Numbered from the stretch's first letter, positions 1-7,629 are shown. The stretch is 64,000 nucleotides of DNA from Lachnoclostridium phytofermentans ISDg (GCF_000018685.1 NC_010001.1:1008001-1072000), one strand, 5' to 3'. Made by a program: numbers and translations. The notes: a model not told the origin generated them from the letters alone.

Positions 1-14
1 CTAATAACTTGATT

Positions 15-148
15 ATATACGAAATAACGAATTTTGTAAACAATATATTTAATAATTTTGAAAATAAATACGAAAATCCGAATTTTTATCTTGACATAGT
101 TCGAAAATACAAATATAATTACTAGTACAAATACGGAATAACGTATTA
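15..148. promoter_or_regulatory. Three operator-like boxes around the activator promoter
   Basis: Three copies of TACGNAANNNCGWA lie at 17-30, 69-82 and 131-144 (TACGAAATAACGAA, TACGAAAATCCGAA, TACGGAATAACGTA). The third is a true dyad, TACG-N6-CGTA. Centres are 52 and 62 bp apart, about five and six helical turns. They flank the sigma-A promoter at 91-119, with one box just upstream of -35 and one just after the start point. A related half site, TTCGAAAATAC, lies in the spacer. The arrangement suits a cooperative repressor of the tail cluster. No repressor gene is visible in the window. Confidence 0.55.
91..119 (+). promoter_or_regulatory. Sigma-A promoter of the late-activator gene
   Basis: TTGACA at 91-96 and TATAAT at 114-119 with a 17-bp spacer form a perfect consensus promoter. 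The predicted start is near 126, about 85 nt before the activator ATG. Operator-like boxes surround it, so such a strong promoter is probably kept off by a repressor. Confidence 0.8.
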
Positions 149-211
149 AAAGAATAGAGGGTATTGAAAATAAATATTATTAGCTAAAACTTAATAAGGA
201 GAGTGAAAATA

Positions 212-709
212 ATGAGTATTGCAGTTGCAGAGGATATTGCAAAAAGAGCGGCCAAGGAAGCATTAATGGAATATGTAAGAGAGAGTAAAGAGGTTGCGAA
301 AAAGGAAGTTAGAAAGAAGACAAGAAAGTTAATGGCGAATTACAATAGTATAAAAGCTCACGTGGAGGAGGGGGTATCAGAAGCGATGGAGATGGAGATT
401 GATTTTGTTCGTGAGGATTTGGACGAAGATGATCTTTATATAATGAGCATTCGTAGAAGTAGAATTCGCAGTATGATTATGATGTCACATATAGATAAAT
501 GTCTTGACTTATTAAAGGCGGAACAAAAACGAAGAGGAACCCCAGAGAAATATGAAATATATAATGGTCACTATATTAAGGAAAGAACTTATGAAGAATT
601 AGCGGAAAGGTTTCATTGTTCCGAACGTACTGCTATGAGGTGTGTTTCTGAGTTAGATGATATGATATCTGTTCTTCTATTCGGAATGGAAGGTATTACC
701 TACGACTGA
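212..709 (+). CDS. Sigma-like phage late-gene activator (Xpf/ArpU type)
   Basis: This 165-residue protein has a charged helical N-terminus and a C-terminal helix-turn-helix like sigma-70 region 4 (YEELAERFHCSERTAMRCVS, about residues 128-147). Length and layout fit the ArpU family and the PBSX factor Xpf, which switch on late tail and lysis operons. I chose ATG 212 over an upstream GTG at 203, because AAGGAG at 196-201 is correctly spaced only from the ATG. The gene stands first in the tail cluster, and its last codons overlap the first of two repeated TGTCAT promoter modules, the likely targets. The family call is good; the target assignment is inference. Confidence 0.75.
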   Translation: MSIAVAEDIAKRAAKEALMEYVRESKEVAKKEVRKKTRKLMANYNSIKAHVEEGVSEAMEMEIDFVREDLDEDDLYIMSIRRSRIRSMIMMSHIDKCLDLLKAEQKRRGTPEKYEIYNGHYIKERTYEELAERFHCSERTAMRCVSELDDMISVLLFGMEGITYD

Positions 710-795
710 CAAAAGGCTGTCATTATGTTGTCATTTACATGTCATTAAGGCCGTGTTAAACTTGTATCATGAAAAGTTGTATGGTTTTAGAAATA
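703..795 (+). promoter_or_regulatory. Late-promoter-like module, copy 1
   Basis: Three TGTCAT boxes at 718-723, 729-734 and 740-745 lie exactly 11 bp apart on one strand, so they fall on one helix face. Then come TTAAAC, TTGTATCAT (candidate -10 at 765-770) and GAAAAGTT. The block begins inside the stop region of the activator gene. It is repeated almost unchanged 221 bp downstream. It looks like the binding and start site for the sigma-like activator. Confidence 0.6.
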
Positions 796-840
796 CACTA
801 AATTTGTATTTATGTTATAGCAAAAGTAACGATAATCCTA

Positions 841-900
841 CTAGGAAGAACCTAGCTATGGTATTTGTTATTTTGAAACTAAGATTTTGATACATCAAAA
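841..900. other. Two small dyads between the promoter modules
   Basis: CTAGG-AAGAA-CCTAG (841-855) could form a short hairpin. TTTTGAT-AC-ATCAAAA (885-900) is a 16-bp palindrome without a T run. Either could be an operator or an RNA structure in the transcript from module 1. No coding region is seen here. Confidence 0.35.
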
Positions 901-923
901 AACATGAGAAAAGAGTGATATCT

Positions 924-1016
924 CGACTGGCAAAAGGCTGTCATAATGATGTCATTTACATGTCATTAAGCTCATGTTAAACTTGTATCATGAAAAGTTA
1001 TACGATTTTCTAAAAC
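924..1016 (+). promoter_or_regulatory. Late-promoter-like module, copy 2
   Basis: This is the second copy of the TGTCAT module, with boxes at 939-944, 950-955 and 961-966, again at 11-bp spacing, and TTGTATCAT with candidate -10 at 986-991. All elements are offset by exactly 221 bp from copy 1, with only scattered differences over about 90 bp. A transcript from here would meet the terminator-like hairpin at 1066-1108 after roughly 110 nt. Confidence 0.6.
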
Positions 1017-1065
1017 TTAAAATTTTGCTACTTTTCGAAAGAGAGAGGAAAGTAATAGTTTATAA

Positions 1066-1108
1066 AGTATTCTGTCTTAGGAGTTTTCTAAGATAGAGTA
1101 CTTTTTTT
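1066..1108 (+). terminator. Strong intrinsic terminator in the late leader
   Basis: The 15-bp stem AGTATTCTGTCTTAG / CTAAGATAGAGTACT (two G-T wobbles) has a 7-nt loop and is followed by TTTTTTT. It lies downstream of both promoter modules and upstream of every tail gene. Either late transcription is antiterminated or attenuated here, or a short RNA is made. Confidence 0.8.
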
Positions 1109-1413
1109 ATTGCCAGACAATATTACTAGTACTATATAAGAATTCAAATCAGAATCTATCTTGTAGTAATTCTATGAATGTAAAGATATAATGGATATTA
1201 CAAAAAAAGAATGCTTTGGAACTTAATAATTATTTGGGTTCTATCCTCTCTCTAATTTGTTTCATGTAAGTATAATTTTCGTTATGTTATAACGATTGAT
1301 TGAATGAGGTTTTTTTATGTATGATTACAGGATTGTGATTGTATGGCTGTTTCTCTATATTAAGTGAGTCGTACAGTTAATGTTATAAGGAATTGCAGTT
1401 GATTTTATATAAG
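1109..1413. other. Non-coding stretch with one dyad
   Basis: No credible gene was found. One 15-bp palindrome, CGTTAT-GTT-ATAACG, sits at 1280-1294 and could be an operator. No clear sigma-A promoter was found between the two terminators. Confidence 0.4.
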
Positions 1414-1455
1414 GCAGAGATACTCGATATTTTTTCAAGTATCTCTGCATTTTTT
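1414..1455 (+). terminator. Second intrinsic terminator before the tail genes
   Basis: A perfect 11-bp stem, GCAGAGATACT / AGTATCTCTGC (1414-1424 and 1438-1448), is followed by ATTTTTTATT. It lies about 140 nt before the first tail-operon start codon. With the terminator at 1066 it forms a double block on read-through from the TGTCAT modules. Confidence 0.8.
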
Positions 1456-1594
1456 ATTCAAGGATAAATTGTATTTTTAAGTACATTTCCTGTATCTCAG
1501 AGAAGAAAAAACAATTAATTTCATAACTTACATGAGGAATTTATATATTCAAAATCTATGTAAAAGCATGGAATACTTGAAAGGAGGTGAAACA

Positions 1595-1774
1595 ATGAGA
1601 GTATACGAAGCGACGGTTGATAAGAGGCCAAGGGAATGTTGTGCATGCCCCATTGACGGTAAAGTACGAGCCAGATGGCCATGTGGCACTGTAATTAGGG
1701 TTAATTTTAATGGAAGTTCAAAATATATTAAAATCCCTAATGATAAGTGTTCACTTAGGCTTGAGAAACAATAG
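1595..1774 (+). CDS. Small cysteine-rich protein of unknown function
   Basis: This 59-residue protein has ECCACP near residue 14, then further cysteines near 30 and 52, and many Arg/Lys residues. It could bind a metal, but no known motif is matched. The ATG follows AAAGGAGGTGAAACA at ideal spacing, so I take it over longer reading-frame starts. It is the first gene of the tail operon, about 20 bp before the tail-terminator gene. I do not recognise the family. Confidence 0.6.
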   Translation: MRVYEATVDKRPRECCACPIDGKVRARWPCGTVIRVNFNGSSKYIKIPNDKCSLRLEKQ

Positions 1775-1794
1775 GGCAAAGTTTGGAGGTAGGA

Positions 1795-2211
1795 ATGATT
1801 CGTAACCTATTAGATGGTGTTACCAATGAACTACTAAAATTTTCTACAGATGCAAGGATTTATGTAGGAAGTGAAAAACAAGAAAAGATACTTCCTTGTT
1901 ATGTGGTAAAGCCTTCTACTATTCAATATGGAAGTGGCAGAGAAGGAAGGCGAACAAAAACATATACTCTTCAGGTTTTTTATTATCCAGAGGGTGATAT
2001 CACTACAGAGGCTGTACAGATAGAAGACGAGCTTGGAGAGATATTAGAAAAAATAACAGTAAATGATATTGTAATAAAGAATTCAGGAATAAAGTCTGAA
2101 ATGGTGGAGGGGGCTGTAATGTGTACTGTAGATTATATCGTTAACTATACCAAAACAGATTCAAAACCACAGACTATGAAGTCCTTATTACAGAAAGAGA
2201 GGATTGAATAG
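1795..2211 (+). CDS. Tail terminator/completion-like protein (DUF6838 type)
   Basis: The 138-residue protein starts at ATG 1795 behind TTTGGAGGTAGGA. It is an alpha/beta protein with the pattern seen in small tail-completion proteins encoded just upstream of sheath genes in PBSX-like elements: an N-terminal helix (IRNLLDGVTNELLKF), then strands including KTYTLQVFYYPEG and a C-terminal VDYIVNYTKT strand. Such proteins cap the tail tube and sheath. The family assignment rests mainly on length, pattern and position. Confidence 0.55.
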   Translation: MIRNLLDGVTNELLKFSTDARIYVGSEKQEKILPCYVVKPSTIQYGSGREGRRTKTYTLQVFYYPEGDITTEAVQIEDELGEILEKITVNDIVIKNSGIKSEMVEGAVMCTVDYIVNYTKTDSKPQTMKSLLQKERIE

Positions 2212-2212
2212 G

Positions 2213-2395
2213 TTGAAGAAAAAAGAAACAAGCAATGTATCTCAAAAATTTTATTCGAAATCCTCCCTGCTTGCGGCGAAAAGATATAAAGAAAGCCGCG
2301 ATTTAGTTGAGGGATTATTACAAGAGGATAGAGAATATGAGATTTCAGAAGTAGATCAGATGATTGAAAATTATTTGAAAGGGAAGGTAGAGTAA
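2213..2395 (+). CDS. Small conserved tail-cluster protein preceding sheath
   Basis: The roughly 60-residue protein is mostly helical and charged, with SKSSLLAAKRYKESRDLVEG followed by ISEVDQMIENYLKGKVE. Short proteins with an LLxxxxxYxxxEVDxxIxxFLKGKV-like ending often sit just before the sheath gene in Clostridia tail clusters; this is from memory. No ATG is available. I favour TTG 2213, about 10 nt after GAGAGG, over TTG 2204. It overlaps nothing and ends one base before the sheath ATG. Function unknown. Confidence 0.55.
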   Translation: MKKKETSNVSQKFYSKSSLLAAKRYKESRDLVEGLLQEDREYEISEVDQMIENYLKGKVE

Positions 2396-2396
2396 T

Positions 2397-3677
2397 ATGC
2401 TAGGTGGAGGAACATTTACAAGTCAAAATAAGAAAATTCCAGGAACATATATTAATTTTGTTAGTGCCGCGAAGGCAGAAGGGGTATTATCAGAAAGAGG
2501 TATCGTAGCATATGCGGTAAACCTCGATTGGGGTAATGATACGGAAGTTTTCCAGATTAGTAAGGAGGAATTCCAGAGAAATTCCTTGAGTTTATTAGGT
2601 TATGAGTATGCGGCAGAAGCACTAAAGCCATTCCGAGACTTATTTCGACATGCAACAAGAGTTTTGTTGTATCGTTTAAATCCAGGAACAAAGGCCACAA
2701 ATAATTATGCAACAGCGAAATATTCTGGTACCAGAGGAAATAGTCTTAAGGTTGTGATTGGTACAAATCCAGATGAGGAAGATAGATGGGATGTGAGTTT
2801 ATATCTTGGAACGACATTGGTTGATGAACAGCGAGGTATAGCAAGTGCACAGAATCTTGTAGACAATGATTATGTCGTTTATCAAAAGGACGCAACCCTT
2901 ACACAGACTGCCGGTACTCTTTTAGCAGGTGGTACAAACGGTGAAGTAACTGGTGAGAAACATAAGAGTTTCCTAAATGCGATTGAAGGATATCATTATC
3001 ACATCTTAGCATGTGATTCTATGGATGAACCAACGAAGGAATATTATGTAGCATTTACAAGAAGATTACGTGAAGAATTGGGAATAAAATTTCAAACAGT
3101 TTTATTTGGTAAAGCTGCTGATTATGAAGGTATTATTAATGTAAAAAATAATGCAACTCTAATCCCTTGGGTTGCTGGTGCACAAGCTGGATGTGGTATT
3201 AATAAGTCCATCACTAATATGACTTATGATGGGGAGTTAACTATTAAAGATACTTATTCTCAGGCAAAATTAGAAGACTCTATCGAAGCTGGCGAATTCG
3301 TATTCCATAAGGTGGGACAAGAATACCGTATATTGGTTGATATTAATTCTAAGACAAGTGTGACACCAGAGAAAGGTCAGGATTTTAAGAAGAACCAAAC
3401 GATTCGTATACTTGATCAGATTGGAAATGACGTTGCTTCCATTTTCAATAATAAATACAATGGTAAGATTGCGAATGATGTATCAGGAAGAGTATCTTTC
3501 TGGTCAGATCTTGTAACTTATTTTAAGCAGCTGGTTAGCATCCGTGCGATTGAGGATTTTGACAGCCAGGATGTTGAAGTATTACCAGGAACGGAAAAGA
3601 CAGATGTTATTGCAAACAGTGTGATAACACCGGTTAGTAGCATGGAAAAACTTTATATGACAGTGATTGTACAGTAG
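2397..3677 (+). CDS. Contractile tail sheath protein
   Basis: The 426-residue protein begins LGGGTFTSQNKKIPGTYINF, the typical N-terminus of XkdK/YqbM-like sheath proteins of PBSX and clostridial tailocins. The C-terminal half carries the conserved RILVDINSKTSV and RILDQIGNDVASIFNNKYNG regions that pack the sheath on the tube. Length matches the family (about 425-440). It is directly followed by the tube gene, the usual order. Its presence makes the particle a contractile (myovirus-type) tail. Confidence 0.93.
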   Translation: MLGGGTFTSQNKKIPGTYINFVSAAKAEGVLSERGIVAYAVNLDWGNDTEVFQISKEEFQRNSLSLLGYEYAAEALKPFRDLFRHATRVLLYRLNPGTKATNNYATAKYSGTRGNSLKVVIGTNPDEEDRWDVSLYLGTTLVDEQRGIASAQNLVDNDYVVYQKDATLTQTAGTLLAGGTNGEVTGEKHKSFLNAIEGYHYHILACDSMDEPTKEYYVAFTRRLREELGIKFQTVLFGKAADYEGIINVKNNATLIPWVAGAQAGCGINKSITNMTYDGELTIKDTYSQAKLEDSIEAGEFVFHKVGQEYRILVDINSKTSVTPEKGQDFKKNQTIRILDQIGNDVASIFNNKYNGKIANDVSGRVSFWSDLVTYFKQLVSIRAIEDFDSQDVEVLPGTEKTDVIANSVITPVSSMEKLYMTVIVQ

Positions 3678-3689
3678 GAGGGTATGGGT

Positions 3690-4169
3690 ATGAATCAAAT
3701 TACAATGAATGCGAAAGACACAATTTCATCATCACTAGCGGAATGTTTTGTTACAATTGGGGAAGAAAGATTTAATGCTTTTCATTTTACACAGTTCGAG
3801 GCAAGCTTTAAAAAGTTAAAAAAGAAGGTCCCAATCTTAGGTAGTACGGGGAAAGGAAATAAAACAACAGGCTGGGAGGGTACGTTTAAAGCCACGATGC
3901 ATTATAATTCCTCAATCTTTCGCCGTATGCTGATGGCATATAAGAATACAGCCGAAGATGTATATTTTGAAATTCAAGTTACAAACGAAGATCCTAATTC
4001 CAGTTCAGGAAGACAAACCATCGTATTTAAAAATTGTAATATGGATGATGGTATTTTAGCAAAATTCGATGCATCCAGTGATGATACATTAACCGAAGAA
4101 GTGAATGGAACCTTCGATGACTTTGAGATGCCAGAAGAATTTAAGGTATTAAAGGGTATGGTTTTATAG
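3690..4169 (+). CDS. Tail tube protein (XkdM-like)
   Basis: The 159-residue protein has the usual length and fold signature of XkdM-like tube proteins: a beta-rich core with KKKVPILGSTGKGNKTTGWE (about residues 48-67) and an acidic C-terminus ending FDDFEMPEEFKVL. Of two in-frame ATGs at 3684 and 3690, the second is 7 nt from AGGAGGG and is preferred. The gene is followed by two terminator-like hairpins, so sheath and tube may be made in excess over the minor tail proteins. Confidence 0.88.
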   Translation: MNQITMNAKDTISSSLAECFVTIGEERFNAFHFTQFEASFKKLKKKVPILGSTGKGNKTTGWEGTFKATMHYNSSIFRRMLMAYKNTAEDVYFEIQVTNEDPNSSSGRQTIVFKNCNMDDGILAKFDASSDDTLTEEVNGTFDDFEMPEEFKVLKGMVL

Positions 4170-4239
4170 GGAATGTGATAGTTTTCTAGGGACTAGTGTT
4201 ATGATATAGGGGTTGTTTATGTATGGCAGTTATTGATAT

Positions 4240-4269
4240 ATAGGCGTGAAAGACGCTCTATTTTTTTAT
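4240..4269 (+). terminator. Small terminator-like hairpin after tube gene
   Basis: TAGGCGT-GAAAG-ACGCTCTA is followed by TTTTTTT. The stem is short and imperfect. It lies about 70 nt after the tube stop codon and just before a much stronger terminator. Confidence 0.5.
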
Positions 4270-4282
4270 AGATATTATTTAT

Positions 4283-4341
4283 GCGGAGCTAATTGGGATT
4301 CATGGGAGTGAAAAGAAACCCAAATTAGCTCTGCTTTTTTT
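4283..4341 (+). terminator. Strong terminator between tube and chaperone genes
   Basis: A roughly 15-bp stem, GCGGAGCTAATTGGG (4283-4297), pairs with CCCAAATTAGCTCTGC (4319-4334), followed by seven T. It sits inside the tail operon, 64 nt before the chaperone ATG. Partial termination here would give high sheath/tube and low tape-measure/baseplate expression. Confidence 0.8.
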
Positions 4342-4404
4342 AGAATACATTAAAAAAGCTATGTTTACATGATAAATAGTGTTCATGATTGAAAGGAGAT
4401 TATT

Positions 4405-4833
4405 ATGAGTTTACAGTTATTTATGAAAAAAAACAAAAAGGTGAAAGAAAATGTGTTTTATGCACCAACAAAGTCCTTACTAGATGAAAATGGCCTTCCT
4501 TTAAATTGGGAGTTTCGTCACGTATCCACCAAAGAAGATGAAGATATTCGAGAGTCCTGCACTATGGATGTGCAAATTACAGGAAAGCCAGGGGCATATC
4601 GCAAGAAAATTGATACCAACGCTTATATTGCTAAATTAGTTGCAGCCTCTTGTGTCGTTCCAAACTTAAATAATGCAGAGCTTCAAGATAGTTATGGCGT
4701 TAAGAAACCAGAAGATTTGTTAAAAGAGCTGGTGGATGATCCGGGAGAATACCAAGATCTTTTTGTATTTATTCAAAAGTACAATGGTTTTGATACTTCG
4801 ATGGAGGAAGAAGTTGAAGAAGCAAAAAACTAA
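4405..4833 (+). CDS. Tail assembly chaperone, short form (XkdN/gpG-like)
   Basis: This is the 142-residue zero-frame product of the tail assembly chaperone gene, which sits between tube and tape-measure genes as in PBSX (XkdN) and lambda (G). It has a beta-rich start (NVFYAPTKSLLDENGLPLNW) and an acidic C-terminus (MEEEVEEAKN). The stop codon directly follows a canonical slippery heptamer, A AAA AAC. A -1 shift extends the protein by 61 residues. Such chaperones coat the tape measure before tube assembly. The start follows GAAAGGAGATTATT. Confidence 0.9.
   Translation: MSLQLFMKKNKKVKENVFYAPTKSLLDENGLPLNWEFRHVSTKEDEDIRESCTMDVQITGKPGAYRKKIDTNAYIAKLVAASCVVPNLNNAELQDSYGVKKPEDLLKELVDDPGEYQDLFVFIQKYNGFDTSMEEEVEEAKN
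4824..4830 (+). promoter_or_regulatory. Programmed -1 frameshift site
   Basis: The heptamer A AAA AAC is read GCA-AAA-AAC in frame and is followed at once by the TAA stop. It is one of the most efficient bacterial -1 slippery sequences. The -1 frame is open from here for 61 codons into a protein typical of chaperone C-terminal extensions. Confidence 0.85.
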
Positions 4834-5015
4834 TCAATGGAGAGGATAGTGAGGCTTCTTATGCTCACTATTGTCTCCATAAGTTTCATATGCTTCCTTC
4901 TGTATATTTGAGTTTAGATCGGCAGGAAAAGGCGTTTATTATAGCATCGATACAGATAAAAATTGATCACGAGAAAAAAGAATATCAGAAGATGGAAAGT
5001 AAAGCTAGGAGGTAG
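4830..5015 (+). CDS. Tail assembly chaperone, -1 frame extension (GT-like)
   Basis: The 61-residue extension lacks its own start codon and RBS and is read by -1 frameshifting at 4824-4830, giving a fusion of about 203 residues. It contains SYAHYCLHKFHMLPSVYLSL, then ERQ/EK-rich and helical IIASIQIKIDHEKKEY. This resembles the C-terminal part of XkdN-type chaperones that binds the tape measure. Its stop is 3 nt before the tape-measure ATG, whose AGGAGG lies inside the extension, so translation is probably coupled. Confidence 0.85.
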   Translation, partial: LINGEDSEASYAHYCLHKFHMLPSVYLSLDRQEKAFIIASIQIKIDHEKKEYQKMESKARR

Positions 5016-5018
5016 GCG

Positions 5019-7619
5019 ATGGCAGATATATCTGCATTTTTTAATTTAAGTCAAAAAATTTCCGATACGGTCATAAATCAAATTACAAACGTGTATTCCA
5101 AATCAATAAGTGCTTCCGTTACTCATACCGTAAATAAGGTTATAGAGAACTCTGTCGTCAATGTCGATAGAACAATTAATAATATAGAAAAAATGGATCG
5201 CTCTATTAATATAAATATCGGTAGATTCAGAAAGTTTAAAGAAGAGACGCAAGAGCCAATAAAAACGGAAAGCTATGGTGAAGCTATTGAAAAGATAGGT
5301 ATGGTTGTAGAAGCAATTAATAAAATGGGTGAAGTCCTTCAAAGAATTGAGACGCAAGAGTCAATAAAAACGGAAAAATTTGATGAAGCTATTGAAAAGA
5401 TAGATAAGGTCGATGAATCAATTAATAAAATGGGTGAATCCCTTCAAAGAATTGAGACGCAAGAGTCAATAAAAACGGAAAAATTTGATGAAGCTATTGA
5501 AAAGATAGATAAGGTCGATGAATCAATTAATAAAATGGATGAATCCCTTCAAAGAATTGAGACGCAAGAGTCAATAAAAACGGAAAAATTTGATGAAGCT
5601 ATTGAAAAGATAGATAAGGTCGATGAATCAATTAATAAAATGGGTGAATCCCTTCAAAAAGCTGAGATGCAAGAGCCAATAAAAACGGAAAGCTTTGATG
5701 AAGCTACTGAAAAGATAAGTAAGACCGAAGAAGCAATTAATAAAATAGAGGAAGCCCTTCAAAAAACCGAGGTGAAGAGCGAGGGGACAGGGGCAAAATT
5801 AAAAAAGAGTTTTAGTTCCATATTTAGTTCAGTAAGAGATAATTTAGGAAATAATTTTGCTGCGGTGGGAAAAGGGATAGGCTCTGTTGGAAATATAATT
5901 AATAGTGTGACATCCTTTGGTACCAAATATTTAGATAAGGTTGAAAATAGTAAGATATTAAAGACAGCAGATGCACTAGCTCAAACCAGAACAAAATTAA
6001 CAGCAATGACAGGTAGTCAAGCAGAGGCTGATCAATTTCAACAAAGAATTTTTGATTCCGCACAAAATTCCAGAACTTCTTATGAGTCAACAGCCAATAT
6101 GGTTCTTGGGCTAAGTGCAAAGGGCTCCTTTTCAAATAAGGAGCAGATTGTTACCTTTACTGAACTTGTTAATAAAAACAGTGTATTAGGAGGGGCAAGC
6201 GCTGAAGGTACGAAAGGCGTACAAACAGCAGTTACAGAAGCTATGGTTTCTGGAACACTTAGCGGAGAAGGATTTAATAATGTATTAGAAAATGCTTATC
6301 CAATTATAGAAAACATAGCAGCATACCTTAACAAACCAATAGAAGCAGTTCAAAAAATGGGTGCACAAGGTGAAATCAGTGGTGAATTCTTAGCAAATGC
6401 TATGTTTGCTTCTGCACAAAAAACGAATGAAGAGTTTAGCAAAACTCCTATGACCTTTGAACAATTGATTAGTTCAATAAAAGATAAAGCTCTGATGGTA
6501 TTTCAACCAGTATTACAAAAGATAAGTGAATTGACACAAAATCAAGAGTTTATGAACATGATACAAAATATTATGAGTGGGTTAACTTTTGTGGGCGATT
6601 TGGCATTAAGGATTGTTGGCGTATTAATAAATGCTGCAAGTGCAATTGTTGATAATTGGTCCTGGATTGCTCCTATGATTCTTCTAATTGCAGTTGCTTT
6701 TGGAATATGGAAGTTATCTGTTCTACTAAGTAGTTTTAGTATTAAAGAATTAACTGCTTCCTTGCTGGCATGCCCATTGGTATGGATTATTGGTATTATT
6801 ATGGCTATTATAGCAGTCATCAAGATCGTAATAGATCACATAAATAAGGTTGGAGATAAGACATACACTGTAGCAGGCGTTATTTGCGGAATTTTAGGTG
6901 GAGTGGGAGCCTTTGTTTGGAACTTATTTTTGGGATTAGGAGATTTTATTCTTAGTTTTGTAAATCTCATTGCAAATGCATTTATAGGAGTTGCGAACTT
7001 TTTTGCTAATGTATTTAAGAACCCGATATCTTCCATTATCTATTTATTTCAAGGAATGGCTGACGGAGTATTAGGTATTCTGGAAGGTATTGCAAATGCG
7101 ATTGATTTTGTCTTTGGTAGTAATTTTGGTGGAACAGTTGCTGGTTGGAGAAGTGGACTAAAAGACATGGCTGATGCAGCGGTTCAAAAATTAGCACCAG
7201 ATGAAAAATATGAACAAAAAATTGATTATCTTAATTTATCCATGGAAAGCTTTGGCCTTACGAGAGCAGAATATTCAGATTGGTGGGATAAGGGGAATGA
7301 ATTTGGTAATAAAATCAATGATCTCTTTAAAGGAAGCACGGGAGATGACAAGAGTTTCGATGATACTTGGGATGGAATTCTAAAAAATACAGATAAAATC
7401 GCTCATAATACGGAACTTCAACCAGATGATTTGTCCTATTTACTCGAACTTGCAGAGCGTGATGCAATCAACCGTTTCACAACAGCGGAAGTTAAAATTG
7501 ATATGGGTGGTGTTTATAATACGGTATCAAGCAAACAGAATCTGGATGGAATCGTAGAGTATCTGACGGATAAGTTACGAGACGAACTTAATAATACTGC
7601 AAGAGCTTGTAACGCTTAA
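5019..7619 (+). CDS. Tail tape measure protein
   Basis: The 866-residue protein sets tail length. Residues about 78-252 are five 35-residue coiled-coil repeats (core DEAIEKIDKVDESINKM), five heptads each. Residues about 305-500 form a conserved tape-measure domain (TRTKLTAMTGSQAEADQFQQ, GEISGEFLANAMFASAQKTN). Several hydrophobic segments lie at about 510-700. The C-terminal third is helical and hydrophilic. It lies directly after the chaperone with coupled translation, as expected. Three repeats are nearly identical in DNA, a sign of recent expansion. Confidence 0.92.
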   Translation: MADISAFFNLSQKISDTVINQITNVYSKSISASVTHTVNKVIENSVVNVDRTINNIEKMDRSININIGRFRKFKEETQEPIKTESYGEAIEKIGMVVEAINKMGEVLQRIETQESIKTEKFDEAIEKIDKVDESINKMGESLQRIETQESIKTEKFDEAIEKIDKVDESINKMDESLQRIETQESIKTEKFDEAIEKIDKVDESINKMGESLQKAEMQEPIKTESFDEATEKISKTEEAINKIEEALQKTEVKSEGTGAKLKKSFSSIFSSVRDNLGNNFAAVGKGIGSVGNIINSVTSFGTKYLDKVENSKILKTADALAQTRTKLTAMTGSQAEADQFQQRIFDSAQNSRTSYESTANMVLGLSAKGSFSNKEQIVTFTELVNKNSVLGGASAEGTKGVQTAVTEAMVSGTLSGEGFNNVLENAYPIIENIAAYLNKPIEAVQKMGAQGEISGEFLANAMFASAQKTNEEFSKTPMTFEQLISSIKDKALMVFQPVLQKISELTQNQEFMNMIQNIMSGLTFVGDLALRIVGVLINAASAIVDNWSWIAPMILLIAVAFGIWKLSVLLSSFSIKELTASLLACPLVWIIGIIMAIIAVIKIVIDHINKVGDKTYTVAGVICGILGGVGAFVWNLFLGLGDFILSFVNLIANAFIGVANFFANVFKNPISSIIYLFQGMADGVLGILEGIANAIDFVFGSNFGGTVAGWRSGLKDMADAAVQKLAPDEKYEQKIDYLNLSMESFGLTRAEYSDWWDKGNEFGNKINDLFKGSTGDDKSFDDTWDGILKNTDKIAHNTELQPDDLSYLLELAERDAINRFTTAEVKIDMGGVYNTVSSKQNLDGIVEYLTDKLRDELNNTARACNA
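5250..5774 (+). repeat. Five 105-bp tandem repeats inside tape measure gene
   Basis: Units begin at 5250, 5355, 5460, 5565 and 5670, marked by CAAGAG(T/C)CAATAAAAACGG. Units 2-4 are almost identical at DNA level (for example GGTGAATCC versus GATGAATCC), while units 1 and 5 have diverged. Each adds 35 residues, a whole number of heptads, so copy-number change keeps both frame and coiled-coil register. Confidence 0.93.
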
Positions 7620-7629
7620 GGGGGGAGTT

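Noticed and set aside
15..148. LexA boxes at the tail-cluster promoter
   Set aside because: The repeated boxes are TACGNAANNNCGWA and lack the GAAC-N4-GTTC core. The only clear LexA box found is at 39084.
203..211. GTG start for the late activator
   Set aside because: It is only 1-2 nt from the ribosome-binding site; ATG 212 is correctly placed.
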